A DNA stretch of 27,839 nucleotides from Apostichopus parvimensis (GCA_000934455.1 KN886493.1:5407-33245); one strand, 5' to 3'; positions 1 to 12,556 are shown, counted from the first letter of the stretch. The notes: generated by a model not told the origin, from the letters alone. Numbers and translations: made by a program.

Positions 1-441
1 GTAAATTAATGACAAAAATAGTAAATCTAAAAAAAAATTAAAAAAAAACGGTAACTGTCTTAAAAAATGAACATATCTGGTTGAAACAAGTTCTGTATTT
101 TAAACCTCCATAAATTTAATGTAATGTTTCATGGATGTTTCATTTACTGTTTATAACCTGCAGTTTTCACCCTGCCTTGTATGCATTTGCTTGGACTTAA
201 CTAGAAGCTTATGCTTTTAATTTAAGATACATCATTAACTTTCCATCCCAAATAATGTTCAAGGTATGGTTTTCTCCACATTATATCACAAACTTCATCA
301 TTTAATGCATGTTTACATTATATGACATCATTCTTTAAAATCTTTCCCTGAAGACCAAAAAGTAAAATAAAAACCAAATTATAAAATTAATAATTCTTTG
401 TTCATAAAAAAAGGCCTGGATATACATCAATGTTCCCCATA

Positions 442-915
442 TATACTCAGGGATGTGCCCACGCTGGGCGGCACTGGGCGGCCCTGCTCAGCACTAAAAC
501 TTACCGCCCAGCACTGTCTTAAAAATCGTGAATCCCGCCCAGCACTATTTTCATCTAAAATCCCGACATTCCTAACAATATATTTAACATAAATTGGGCC
601 TAGCCTATGCCAAAATCATGCAGACTAATAATGCATCAGTTACGCATGCAAGAAACATTACCAACGGCTCTCAATAGGTCCCTTGTAAAATCTCTTTGAG
701 ACAAACTAATAACTTTTACCAGGTACGTAATATATTTCACTAAAAAAAATTGAAAAATGTAAATTGTTAGCAAAACTAGTACTTGTGTATGTGCTTAAAA
801 AGCTACACAAGTGCCAGCATTTGGCATCTGAGTACCTTCAAAAATCGACCCCTGCCCCAGGACGGCGATCAGTATACCCGGCACTCAAGAAATCCTGGGC
901 ACATCCCTGTATACT
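442..915. mobile_element. hAT-like non-autonomous element (MITE) with target duplication
   Basis: The element proper spans 448-909 (462 bp). It starts with CAGGGATGTGCCCA (448-461) and ends with the exact reverse complement TGGGCACATCCCTG (896-909). It is flanked on both sides by TATACT (442-447 and 910-915), a perfect 6-bp direct repeat that reads as the target-site duplication. No transposase reading frame lies inside, so it would need enzyme from elsewhere. Inside the left end are repeated GGGCGG and CGCCCAGCACT words (about 465-545), like the subterminal binding motifs of hAT elements. CAGGG termini are typical of hAT; the usual hAT duplication is 8 bp, so the exact superfamily is inferred. 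Exact termini and duplication suggest a fairly recent insertion. Confidence 0.82.
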
Positions 916-3590
916 ATACATATATTTGCACATGATATAATGTTGCTAGATATATAGTATATCAGATGCATCAATCCTAATTGTCATTGATATTGATCAG
1001 TATTGAAAAAGGAAGAGAATATTATCAAGCTGTTCCATGATTCACGTAAGGACCACGATAATTAGATCATGGAAATATTAATAACTTTTCAAACTTTTAA
1101 CATTATTGTACTTAATCTATGCCGTTGAATAACTTGGAAAAATCCGAGGATTTGTAACATATATGCATAAGGGTACCAGTCTGACTGGTTACCCTATGAA
1201 ATATGTAAGATATCACTTTTTGATCTGGGATGATATTATCTAGTTAGCTGAAGACACAGACCCCACCCGAGAGTTTCGGAATGTTTAATTCTGTTAGAAT
1301 CCCATTTCATTACAAGTCTTCAAACTTGTGTGGTAAAAAATTCCTCCGATTGAGAGGACCCAAGGGTTTAAAACGGTTACTTTTCCCAATTAGGAAACCG
1401 TCTCCCATCCAAGGCTAAACATGAATGAAGATGTTGGAACGAAAACCACGGGAACCCGACACTGCATATGAGGATGAACGTGGCATTTCCAATTTAGAAA
1501 AAAAAAATTATACTCTTCCTCAATTTTCCGTGACAAGTTGATTTTGTTCGTTACTATATATATCATCGTGATACAGCCGACTTGGATTTATTGTAACAAG
1601 TTCTAAAGTTGCGATTTATATTCGGTAAATTGACGCCGACCGACCAAAAATAAGTCAGTCAGTTTAATCAGGTCTCGTTAAGCTCTCATAAGAGATGAAT
1701 GAAATGAATACATTTAGTGATATATACTGAATACATATCAATTGACTCGTGTTAAAAATAAAGTATGTATACATATCCATCCGGTTCAGTTCTTAGACGA
1801 TCAAGAAAAGACCTGGGAATTGACTTTCCAATGATGCAATTCTACAATGATTTCCCTCAATTTCGATTATTTTTTTCCTCAAAATCTTCAATCGTTTTAT
1901 TACTCCAAATTCTGTTTCCTTCAAATTGTCACCCCCAATTTTACTCTACCTCTAGCAACATGATATTTTTCTAGCAAATTGATGAAATCGTTTTGAAAAT
2001 TTATCCGAAGACTCTTGGGCGCAGCATTCATCATCTTGTGTACTGCTGCAGGAACTGTTCCAACTATAGCACAGACTTAAATAATTTGAATGGAATAGAT
2101 TTTGAAAATCCATTTAGAAAACCTGAAATTCCAACGATGGAATACAGAAAACAAATCATATCGCAGGTATAAACAGAAGCTACAATAGTCAAACAAAGTT
2201 TGTTAATACATAGAAATAAAGGAATAAATATCCCCCAACTCCCCCCCTCCCCCCCCAAAAAATAGAAAACAATCTGTTAGATATATTGTACACACAGAAG
2301 TTTACCAACTGGCACATACAAATGAAACAAATGTAAAAAAAAAAACTCAAATGATTCAATGAACAAGAAATATTGTTATTGAAGATGTGACTTATTCCTT
2401 ATCAGTATGAATCTCACAAACGAGCCAGTAGGGTCACAATAAAAGGGTTATAATAGGGGTAAAAAAGATAACCTTTGGCACGGAACTAAACTCTGTGTCC
2501 CAGTCGTTTTCTGATGTTGGTTAAATACAGATGCTCTGATCGAAGCAGCAATGTCATATTTTAACCCTGTGATGACTGTAAAATAAATAATTAAAAGAGA
2601 CCAATGCTGTACCAATTATATTATACTTGACATCAGCTCTCTCATCAACTAACCAACAAAATAATACTTAAATACATCATTTAACCGCATCTGGACACAA
2701 TTATTCATAAATCTATAATTATCAAGAATGGTATCAGAGATCGATCCACTTTGGAATATTTGTTGCATATTTTTGTAAATAAATGGAGTTGAGTATTTAG
2801 GTTGCAATTTTTTTTTTTCTCTCTATCAATTAACATATTAATTTACCTGTCAGCCTGAAAGCATTTATCCCCAATGCATGCATATTAAACTCTTGAAACA
2901 TGTCTTCGTGACAGGTTTCAAGATAAAGTAAAGAAGGAAAATCAACTTAATGTGGATATTTGACAGGAAATGAACTTATTCACTGAAACATTTTAAATGT
3001 GAGATGCTTTCAACATTTTTTCTTTTCACAAATTAATAACACGTTTTAATTTCCTTTGTTTTGTGTTTTAGTATGATCCTGACACACCAGGCAGAACATC
3101 TGCTAAATGGGGGGGGGGGGTGAGGATTTCATTATAATAGCTGATTTGAATACATCTTTGTTTCATCTAGCATGACTAAGTAACTGGAACAAATATCTCA
3201 AAGTCAGTTTTTAGACTTTACTAGTGAAGTCAATTTGATGCTGTTATACATTCTAGTACATGTCAAAGACTGAGTAATAATATAATCCAATTTTCAAGAG
3301 AAGTTGGCTTTCATGCTCATCATGAATGGCTAATGCTGTTGCAAAAAGAATAAAACTTTGGCAATTTCAGCTTTCGAAAGATACCAGAAAAAAACATCAC
3401 ATCATGGTTCCTGGGTGATTCAATGTGTCATAACATAATTTCAAATCAACAACAGTGTCAAGCACAAAACAACAAAATGCCACTGATGTATACAGGTGTT
3501 TCCCCGAGTTAAAAGTTAATGAATGCGACATGAAAGCCGGCCACGGCACACACCGCCCGAATGATCAGGACAACACTAATCTTAACCGTA
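916..3590. other. Gene-free spacer, left part
   Basis: No reading frame here looks coding: the longest are 60-70 codons, have repetitive or random composition and lack splice context. Items seen are a 50-bp palindrome (1157-1206), a 14-nt 5S rRNA-like word on the minus strand (1400-1413) and a G12 run (3109-3120). Nothing else could be identified. Confidence 0.5.
1157..1206. repeat. Imperfect 50-bp palindrome
   Basis: The left half ACATATATGCATAAGGGTA followed by CCAGTC pairs with the right half TGACTGG followed by TTACCCTATGAAATATGT. Only single-base gaps and a few mismatches interrupt the stem, and the loop is almost zero. It would fold into a long hairpin or cruciform. It could be a collapsed MITE, or a structure with no function. 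No target duplication was seen. Confidence 0.6.
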
Positions 3591-3610
3591 GTCATGTTCT
3601 AATTTGTGGA

Positions 3611-3700
3611 TATAATAATAATAATCATAAGTAATATTTATATAGCGCATAATCAGCAAAGCTGCTCAAAACGCTTTACAAATGTAAAACCTAAAGCCAA
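3611..3700 (-). mobile_element. 3' tail of a LINE or LINE-tailed SINE, minus strand
   Basis: Read on the minus strand, this stretch contains TTTGTAAAGCGTTTTGAGCA, then ATGCGCTATATAAATATTA, then an ATT-repeat end. An AAAGCG-CTTTGAG block, a TATATAAAT block and an ATT microsatellite are the classic 3' end of CR1/L2-like LINEs and of SINEs that borrow that tail. The repeat may continue rightward to about 3960, where the composition is less AT-rich, but I cannot set the 5' end. Confidence 0.6.
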
Positions 3701-4859
3701 ATAGTAACAAAAACCAAAATATTATATGAACCAATAAGGCAAAAAATGTAAGAGCCAAATGCAACAATATAAAAAACACACCCGTACTAAACGATACTAA
3801 AAACTAAAACGCATATAGTCAGGCGGTGTGCGTGCATAAAAGTACGACCGATCAAGATTTTGACAGTTTCAAGTCTTGTCGGCTCCAGTCAGGAAACTGA
3901 ACATGGGGGGAGTTTTCCGACTGGCAGTCCAAGCTCTACATTCAAGACCATCTTCCTATTGTATTGAATAATTAGCATATATATTGAACTTAAAATCATG
4001 CTTCCCACATTGCACTTACAGTACATGCACATGGATTTCTCTATTAAGTTTAGGTAAAAATTTCACACCTGACAGTATCAATACTGAGGTGTCATTTCAA
4101 TTGTTAATGAAAACAACAATAAGAAAAAGAAGGAGAAGAAGAAAATGAAGGGGAACAAAAATTGGCAAAGGAAGTAAGGGAAATAAAAACCAGTCTCACA
4201 CATACCTAAGAAAATCCAACTGTGTAAAATGAGCTAAGTCTCAGGACTTCAATACTAAACAATTTGACATCCCTCTTTTTTAGGAAGAAAAAATGTCTGT
4301 GAAATGTAATTGCAAGAGAGAGAGGCTGTTTGGCGCTTCTATCAGACTAATAGTGTTTCTATCGGCGAGGTCACTATCATTTACTTTAACTGCAGGCTTC
4401 TGTCACAGGACAGAGGTCGCTAATATACAATATTCTTCACGACCTCGTACGATGATTTCGAAATGTATCTAGCAGATCACTTGGAGAAGAAGAAGCATTA
4501 CTGATGTAGAATGCTTGCTCCTGCTCGCCAGAGATGAAAATGTAACTATCCTGCTCTCTGATTCAATAAAGAGCCTCGTCGGTTTTCCATTTTTGTGCCT
4601 CATTTTTTGGGGCTATTAAACAGAAACTGGCACCAAGATATTTGAGATAAAATATCGTAGAGTCAGCAAAACAGACTCATCTGGACATCCATGTTGAGGT
4701 TGTCTGCCATCCATGTCATTTCTCGACGACGTTGTGACATCATCATGGAACATTGAGTTATTCAGGAGGGATGTTTGCTTTTTAATGCCAATCAAAAATG
4801 CTAGATCAATTTACAAGAAGTCTTTTTTTTGTTTGCATGAGTAAAGAATACTAACTTGT

Positions 4860-4874
4860 CCCCCCCCCCCCCCC
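4860..4874. repeat. C15 homopolymer
   Basis: An uninterrupted run of 15 C, followed by ACTCACTCACT. Similar runs occur at 3109-3120 (G), 7831-7849 (T), 12912-12949 (A38), 16974-16990 (T) and 20476-20494 (C19). These are slippage-prone sites, and lengths may be assembly-dependent. Confidence 0.9.
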
Positions 4875-7036
4875 ACTCACTCACTAAAAAAAAGGCCAAA
4901 CTTCAGTTAATTAATGTACAGACTTTGTGCAAGTATTGTTTTACACTATCAAAAGTCTGACATAAATGGGTAGTTTTGTTTATTAATTTATTTCAAATGA
5001 TGCAATTCGAAGCAATTGGAATGTTTAGGAATTTTAAACAATGTTAGACAATGCTGCAATGTGCATATATAGTAGGTGTCACTAAATTCTTGCATAAATT
5101 GCATTTTATGAAGCGTTTTCTGCATTTATGATTTTTACGAGGTAACGATAAACAAGAGTAGCAATGTCTTTTGTGATGGTCAGGTCAATTGCTTAGAAAC
5201 ACTGCAAAATGTGTTAACATAAATCAAATACATATTATAATAATGACATGCCTGAAGCTTTCTTAAATTACCCTAGGAACCATGTTATTAACTTCCATCA
5301 CTGGAATACAGTATGCACTTTATATATCACACTGTTTTTAATAATGTAGTAATTCTTAAAACTTAACCTCACTCCTAACTAATCTTCTGCAACTGGGTAG
5401 GGGTGGGGTGGGGGGTTGGGAGGTATACGTGTTAATTTAGAGAGCATAAGTGGGACATTGATGGATCATACATATAGCTTCAAGTGTGAAATCTACTTAG
5501 AAGTGTGATATGAGAGGATGGGGTAACCTTGTATAATTGAATAAATGTATACGCAGCACTCAATTTTAATTCACAACAAAATTATCTAACATTTGTAGGA
5601 GATTCAAATGTTACAGTGGAAAAAATAATTTTAACCGATGACTTCAAGTGAACACTTTTGGGATTACACGCCTAGTGCCCAGGCATTCAAAAACATCAGT
5701 AGTATGTAGTAAATCATATGCAAATATTATCTCCAAACCAAGGCAGCAAAAAATTGCCATCTCTTTGATTTATGAACATCACACAGTCCCATTTTCTTAA
5801 CTAACAAAAATGAGAGACTTAACAGATCAAGTTTGTAACTTGAACACATGTAACTATGGTGAGATGGATGTGGACTATACCTATTTATAGATAGCTTGGT
5901 CCTACTTCTCAGTCCAGGCACAAACACTTTGATTGCATATCATTACTTAAATTATACAATCTGTTTCCACTTTCCGTCTGAAGCACTCGACGTTTATCAC
6001 TCGGCTAAAGTTTCAACGGAGGACTGTTCCCAAACGAACACCCTTCGAGGCATTTCTCTCTCTCCCCAATTTAAGACGCGCTCGGCCAGCTAGTAATTTA
6101 CCTAATCGCTCACGGAAACCACAATGTACATATAGGCCTACATTCTGAATAGATGAATATATCAGACGTTAGGTTAAAAGTGACTCTCTCTCTCTCAAGG
6201 TTGTTGCAATATTGTACAAAAACTGGACAGAGTGTAAACTTTATCGTTACTAGACTTTCATCGGAAGGAAATTATGCTACAACAACAAGCATATCTAGGT
6301 TAGATGGCATGGATTTTTTCCCCCTAAATATCCAAACTGAATGATTCCTAAATGAAATGCAAAGCATTTCACTGAAGTTCCCAGTAGTCTGTCTAATTAT
6401 GTTATGTGTTGTAATATTTGCCACCGAAAACCTACCGTTTCATTCATGAAATGATGCAACTTAGCTAGACAATGAATCTCTTTTTGTGAGTAAATGACAA
6501 ATATTTGTAAGTAGCCACTGTCACACAGAGAGTAAACTCACAACAATGAAACTCAAGCTAAGTTTACTTATTCAAAGAAAGATAAAAAAAAAAATAGTCA
6601 TTTCACATTTCTCTTGCTCCAACGGTTATGGCTATATTGCGATGCTAGAAACTCAGTTATGCGTAACTCATGTTAAAGGTTTAAGATGTGCTTTACTGCC
6701 ACCCAATCACAGCATTTTTTTGCTTTAAATTTATAACGATTACATTTAATTGTCTCAAATGTCCTAGAACAATGTAGATTAAGGTATAACTACACTTACT
6801 AAGGTGGATCTTCATTACAAATAATTAAGTTCACCCCATGAATTGGATCCACATGCAGAAGAGAGTATGGAATTCAGATTATCCTATTGTTTTACACACA
6901 TGTATACATACAACATCACCTATGCATGGATTTCTGCAAGGAATTCAAAGTTTCATTAATGATAACCACCATGCCTTCTGTTTCCTTCCCCCCCCTACGT
7001 CCAAAACATGTTTTACCAGTAGATTGTAAACATATA
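4875..7036. other. Gene-free spacer
   Basis: Several 60-66 codon open frames occur on both strands (for example 5727-5927 minus, 6153-6344 plus). None has a recognisable motif, coding-like composition or linked exons. The block 5960-6100 is slightly more GC-rich, and its CT repeat (6185-6200 region) is simple sequence. I see no gene. Confidence 0.45.
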
Positions 7037-7347
7037 AGCATTGTGGTCAAGTGGTTAAGGCAGTGGACTTGTGATCTAAGGCTTGCAGGTTTTGAGTCAT
7101 GGCCAGATCATTACATTGTGTCCTTGGGCAAGGTGCTTTATCTCCATTGCCTCTCTTCACCCAGGTGTATATATGGGGACTTTGTGAGATAAACTGTCAG
7201 TTGGGTGCTGTTTAGCTGCTGTCATGTGGAGGGATTATCTCTGTGTTTGACAAGTTATCGTTGACCAGGGTAATATTGTGATGCGCCTTGAGAACCATAA
7301 TCAGTGGATAAAGTCTGCGCTTTATTAATCCTCGATCAATATTATTA
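7037..7347 (+). mobile_element. tRNA-derived SINE with MIR/Deu-like core
   Basis: The head carries TGGTCAAGTGGTTAAGG, a match to the RNA polymerase III A box, followed by a decayed B box (GGTTTTGAGTC). The body has TGTCCTTGGGCAAGGTGCTT and then an ATGGGGACTT block. This order is shared by CORE-SINE and Deu-type SINEs of many deuterostomes. The 3' part contains GATGCGCCTTGAGAACC, GCGCTTTATTAATC and an ATTATTATA end, which looks like a LINE-derived tail. It is diverged and presumably old. The family assignment rests on word similarity from memory. Confidence 0.72.
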
Positions 7348-8640
7348 TAACTCCAGAGAGAACCTTAACACTGGGTTATTATAATGATTAATGGTCACTT
7401 TCTCTCCCATTATTCAGATTCACTTAGAAATCGATAGTTATTGCTGATAGATTCTGGAAGAGAGACGTCACACTCATCAAGTAGAACTTCCAAAGTTATA
7501 TCTAGGACTGACTAATGTTTGTGATGTTTTCAGGCAGTTATTAAGAATTACAAGCAGGAGAGGGTGGGGGGGGGGGAGGCTATTTGAGTGAAAGATGATT
7601 ACCATTCTCAAAGTGTTAACCTTGACTCTAACACTCAGCCTTTATTAACTAGAGATTCATACCCAAATTGCACATGGTGTACATACATTTCAACATCGAT
7701 TGGTAGAAGGAATTATCGATATTTTTAATCTCAAAGATTGAGAAAGTGTTATACTGTTGGAACTACCATGATCTTGTAACTCATATTTAATATAAATCAT
7801 TGTAAACTGAATTCACAAACTAATAAAAACTTTTTTTTTTTTTTTTTTTCATTGCTAGGTTAAGTCGTTACTGGGAAGCTTGTTGACGAGAGAACATATA
7901 TGGTTTGCAACACACCTTACTGTTACAGCGGTGGATAATAAAGTACTGTACTGCAGCACTGCTCCGAAAAAATATATATAATTTCTGGATGATTCTGACA
8001 ACCAATACTGAACTGATACTGAAATCCACAGCTACTTCTAGATGTCACCGTTTAAAACATAAGACACGAGTCTTTCGATTGAAACTTGATCTTCTTGTAT
8101 CTGCCGTTTGTTTCATTTTAAAGAAGAAATATCATCCATGAGTTTGCTTATATATTAGATAAGCTGTCAAATCCCTAGAAATGGCCTTTATCGGTGGTTC
8201 AATGTACTTACAGTATGGAGGAGGAGGAGTTCTGGTCATACTGTGTGTCTTTGCATGATCATCACAATAAAACAGCTAGTACCATACAACAGATAATGGG
8301 CAGCTTGATGCAAAATATATGCCATGTTTGGAGCGGAAAACATTCTCAAATAAGAACTTATCCAAAAACTGTGGGGTAGGGGGTTAATTTTATAGACAAA
8401 GGCTTTCTGCGAAAGAAAACGTCGCTAAATTAACAGCTCAATATATCTCAATTCCTCAATCATGGCTTAAGTTGAACCAGAAAACAGTCTCACTATCATA
8501 CTCATATAAAGTTCAAAAGCTCTATATTAAGTGTAAAGTGCAGAAAATGTCAGTAACCCGTAACAACTGAACATGAAAAGTGGGTGGATACGACCTAGTT
8601 ATTAATAACATGAATCTGTGTTTCAAACATCAATAGTTCC
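7348..8640. other. Gene-free spacer
   Basis: Contains a G-rich run near 7565, T19 at 7831-7849 and some short open frames with no features. One strong donor-like site on the minus strand (ACT|GTAAGTA near 8207) ends a 29-nt open stretch, but its phase does not fit the gene to the right. Confidence 0.4.
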
Positions 8641-9133
8641 TATCATTCAAATGCTAAAGCTATATTTAATGTTGCGTTTAAACCTGACCAACTCATGTAA
8701 TTTGTTTCCACTATAGTCACAGCTACTGGCATACTACTATGTAGTGAGTGTAACATATAATTGGCTAGCATTATAACAGTAGAACTTATAGAAGTAATGC
8801 CTATTAGATTACAAGATTGCTTGACTGTTCTCAAGTTTGGTAGACTGAAGTACTTACAACGATACAAATCAAATTTCTTGACCTTTTCTAATTTCCTTGA
8901 AGAGATTACAAAGATTGAGGCACATCTAATGCAAAGGTGCAAAGCTATAAAAGATATAATCTAACAAGTGTAAACTGTGCATCAAAGGATGGTTAGCTTG
9001 CCATATGACCAAAGAAGATATCAAATTGCTTTTATATCTGCCACAAAAAAGCCTGTATTTCATAACTGTATGATAACTTTTAAATTTTGATGACAAGGTA
9101 CTTTGTCAGAATGTGCATTAATAAAAGGTCATA

Positions 9134-9391
9134 TTGCCTTATGAAACTAAATTATGTTGGTCATATATTGCTTGCAATTTTGTAATCAGTAACAGAGATG
9201 TACATAATCATAACACGAGGCATGCTAATCATGCCCACTATAATCTTTACAATACCACCATTGGAACTTTAAGCCTACAGAACCGTGTAACAGAAACATG
9301 GAATCTACTAAAGAACGATTTAATGAGTAAAAAGTCAGTCACATCCTTTAAGAAGTGGTTTATATGTAAGGAAATAATTGCTAGTTACTGA
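9134..9391 (+). pseudogene. C-terminal end of a non-LTR retrotransposon reverse transcriptase
   Basis: The frame has no ATG (it opens at TTG after an in-frame stop at 9122-9124) and ends in TGA at 9389-9391. It contains NHNTRHANHAHY, then LQNRVTETWNLL, then SVTSFKKWF. This succession (an H-x-T-R motif with basic/aromatic residues, a W-N-L-L patch, and a S-x-x-S-F-K-K end) is the signature of the extreme C terminus of CR1/Jockey/L2-group ORF2 proteins, downstream of the polymerase domain. The polymerase and endonuclease parts are absent, as usual for a 5'-truncated copy. The upstream sequence (8640-9120) could be more of the element but is not readable as protein. Confidence 0.7.
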
Positions 9392-9571
9392 CTACTACCA
9401 AATTATACTTGTATATAATTACTACATATGTAATGAACATTTAATTGGTTTTTATATTTATGTATATACATATTTTTTTTCTTTCTCTTCTTTCTTCAGG
9501 GAGTCTTCCATAATGTTAAGCTTTTAAGCTCTAAGGGAGAGTTAATTTTTGGAGAAACCAATAAATAAATA
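9392..9571 (+). mobile_element. 3' untranslated tail of the same LINE copy
   Basis: Directly after the reverse-transcriptase stop comes an AT-rich stretch, a pyrimidine tract, and AGGGAGTCTTCC paired with CTAAGGGAGAGTT around AAGCTTTTAAGCT (a small hairpin). It ends at CCAATAAATAAATA. A stem-loop plus an AATAAA-like repeat is a common LINE 3' end. The right boundary is approximate. Confidence 0.55.
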
Positions 9572-9599
9572 TTGCTAATTAATATATATTGTTACTTTT

Positions 9600-11436
9600 C
9601 ATTATCAAAGACTGAGTGGGCTTTGTTTTAAATCATTTTTCATCTCTGCTAGTAGAATTCTAGATGCTAAGGTTTCAAAACCTCAATAAATGTTATGTCA
9701 TGATTTAATGTTTAGTCTCATGAATTTTCAATCACTTAAAGTAACTGCACACGATTTTGGCTCCCGTTTTTTCTGGCTAGTGTTGATAAACCTTTATCCA
9801 GTATCTTAATACTATAAGTAATTAAGACTGCAAATGACCAACCTAATGATGCAGATTCTGTCATTAGTGTTTGCACCTTTATGAACTTTAATCAGCAAGT
9901 GATTAATTAGCTGATTTGAATCTCAAAACTCCATCGCTTAAAGATATTTGTTATTGAACTTAATTGCGTGGAAAATAAAATAAGGCAAAGTCTGATAAAA
10001 ATTTATCAGTATTTGAGGTTAGCCTTGACAAGTCTCAAAACTACACTTATTTTATTTATTACTAAAATCAAAAAAATCAAAAAAAAAAAAAATCAAAAAA
10101 AAAAAAAATTTATATAAAAAGTCTGTCTTTCAGTAGCTAATTGCTTTCCCTACCCTACACTGTACTTTCTATAAGAACCACAAGATTTTTTTTCCAGGAA
10201 GGCAATATTCTAAAGTCCAAGAAGGATGCTAGGTGGCTATTTGTTCTGTAGGAAGTATCAACAACCCAAAACATGAAAAAAGCTGATAATGTGCATGCAT
10301 GCAAATTAGGATAGATACATTATAACAACATGAAAAGTCTCAGCCAAATGTTGACGTATTGTGAAATCAGTGTTGGTTTTCTTAATTAGACAATATGACT
10401 GTGACTACTTAACAATAGTATTGACACTAAATTAATGCAAAAAATAATATTAATAATAATATCAATATCAATAATAATTATCATAATCATAATAACAATT
10501 ACGATCCGTGTTTGTGTACCAGGAAATGATTCCATGCAGCACATCTCAGTGTCTAACATAATTTCTTTTCTGAAAGCGTGGAACTTTCAAGAAAACCTTT
10601 TCACTCAATTTCCTTCTAACTTTAATAAATAATCTTTGTTGCACCAGTTGATTGCTTTCATTACTTCAAACACATAGGATTATCCTTCCAAATAAAATTA
10701 GACAGCTGTGATGATTCACGTTCGAGAAAATCCAGTGACATAACGCCAGAGGGTTGAGAGGAGCTGAGCCCCGACCTTGGATCCTTAGCGCCCTTGTATT
10801 CTTGATGTCTACACCTTGCCCCTGTCCACCCCCCAGGGCCCTCCAGTTAATTTTGATACTGCTAGTTCAATCAAGACTGCAATGTTAACATTAACTTTCC
10901 TATCATTAAATATATATGTATACACAGACAAAATGACTACAAATGCCTTCCGAGTTAATTAGCATTAAGATCGACACCACATTCGTCAATTGGGGAAATA
11001 GTAGCAATAAATACTAATGAGTTAGAATGAAACCGCCCTCAAGATATGTCAATTTCGTGCTGCTCCAGTGACAATTTCCGTGATGGGGCTCGTCTATTTA
11101 TTGCCAAAAAAGAAGAAATTACTGATAACCTCAGGTTATCCAGAAAGACTCAAATATTAACTATTGAGATTTACTTTTCTTAGTCACTAAGGGGTGCTAT
11201 CATCATTTGTTAAAGGTACTTCTGTGAACTGTGTTATTTTGAGAATAAAATGGTCAAAAATAAAATATATATTCTACATATGATTAGCTACGTTGTTACT
11301 AGTGAACGTACAGATGAAAGCACCAATTAAAGATATAGGTATAGATATATTATATAGATACAGTATATATTTTCGGTAAGTATATTTTGGATATGAAATG
11401 ACAGTTATGGGATTGTTTCCAAATATTGATTTAAAA
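9600..11436. other. Gene-free spacer beyond the last candidate exon
   Basis: Mostly AT-rich non-coding DNA. It holds an A-rich simple stretch at 10076-10110, an AAT/ATC-rich microsatellite at 10440-10500, and one GC-rich block at about 10700-10865 that stands out in composition. No exon with acceptable boundaries was found. This is where further 3' exons or the 3' UTR of the minus-strand gene would lie. Confidence 0.4.
10700..10865 (-). other. GC-rich block with a 60-plus codon open frame, unknown
   Basis: This 165-bp block is clearly richer in G and C than its surroundings. On the minus strand one frame stays open for about 65 codons, from after an in-frame TAA to a stop near 10665. The frame is rich in Gly, Ser and Arg. 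I see no acceptor at its start and only a weak donor. It is more likely an old repeat fragment than an exon, but I cannot name the repeat. Confidence 0.3.
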
Positions 11437-11444
11437 TCACTCAC

Positions 11445-11572
11445 AGCTAATAAAGTTTCTTAACTTAATTAAATCAGGAATTTCACCATTTTCTTTGTCT
11501 TCTTGAACATCTGGAACTAATTTGTTTAAAAGTTTTTCAACTTTTTCCTCCTTTTTTTTAAAACCAGGATTT
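11445..11572 (-). CDS. Exon N, probable C-terminal exon
   Basis: Acceptor GTAAACACAG|AAATCC, then 42 codons rich in Lys and Glu: NPGFKKKEEKVEKLLNKLVP followed by DVQEDKENGEIPDLIKLRNF. The heptad-like spacing of V/L residues could form a short coiled helix. The composition matches the upstream exons, which is why I assign it to this gene. It either continues to a TGA at 11437-11439 (four codons further) as the terminal exon, or splices at the strong donor AGCT|GTGAGT to an exon I could not find. Its link to exon L requires the uncertain exon M or another small exon. Confidence 0.5.
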
Positions 11573-12556
11573 CTGTGTTTACATACATGTACAAACTTTA
11601 GTTTCAGCTATAAATTCCAGTAAGCTGTTATGGAAATTCACAAACAGTATCCAATTTAATGGAAATATGACAAGATTTCTGAAACAGTGACAAAACAACA
11701 TGGATTGTTAGAACTGAAAAGTACCAAAATGTAATATGATGATCATGTGACTGTGATAAAAATTGATATAAATTTGTCAATTGGTTAATATCATGAAGGT
11801 TTAAGGGGATTCATTGCTTGGTGACATGAAAATGTTTACAATGAATGCTATGGAATGGGTGGCAATTGGGAAAAAATTTGCTGTTTGTTGTGCAGGGAAA
11901 ACATCTAACTGTTTGAGTGAGTGACAAGCTAGGTTTAGTTGGGTATATTGCAAAAATGAAAGATAAAAAGTGCTATGGTGCATGGAAAGGAAAATAATAT
12001 GATACATACTCTCATTGTCTGTTTGATTGAAGAAGAAAAATAAAAAAGGGAAGAGAGAAAATGAAATTATAGATCATTAAAACAATAAAAAAGCATGCAC
12101 TAATAACAAAAATATGATTTGATATATGAGAACTTTTTGCATAATTTACAAAAACAAAGAGGGAATTAGACTATAAACAGTGCAACATTTAATCAATAAA
12201 TAAATAAACAGTTCTCAGTTCTAATCAAAATAAAGAATTTGAAAACTCCAATTCAGAAACTGACCAAAAAGGTGGAAACTTCAGGAGCGAGGTAAAGAGG
12301 GAGTTTAGGAGTATTCCTTTGTTTTCGCAATACAATGTAAGCGGTGACATCAACAGAATTTGTGATTTGGAAAGAAGGAATAACACAAGGAAGCTGTGTC
12401 CTGTGGGGATGGTGGTGGGGGGGGGGGAGGGAAGGGGTGTGTCACCAAGATTAAACTTCATGGTCTACACATCAAAGAAATAGGTTGCTAATTCTCCTGA
12501 TTTTCATCACACATTCCGTGCAGCTATTACTGTTGATACAATGTAGCAAAACTTAC

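Noticed and set aside
4016..4068. 49-nt minus-strand segment between a GTCAG acceptor and a GTAAGT donor, open in phase 1
   Set aside because: The phase would follow exon N, but it is more than 7 kb away, has poor acceptor context and no further exon continues it.
8208..8236. 29-nt minus-strand segment ending at a strong GTAAGT donor
   Set aside because: The phase does not follow exon N, and the TCC repeats suggest simple sequence.
8643..8964. 99-codon minus and 67-codon plus frames upstream of the LINE end
   Set aside because: No reverse-transcriptase motif in either; they overlap each other and neither joins the fragment at 9134. Possibly decayed LINE sequence.
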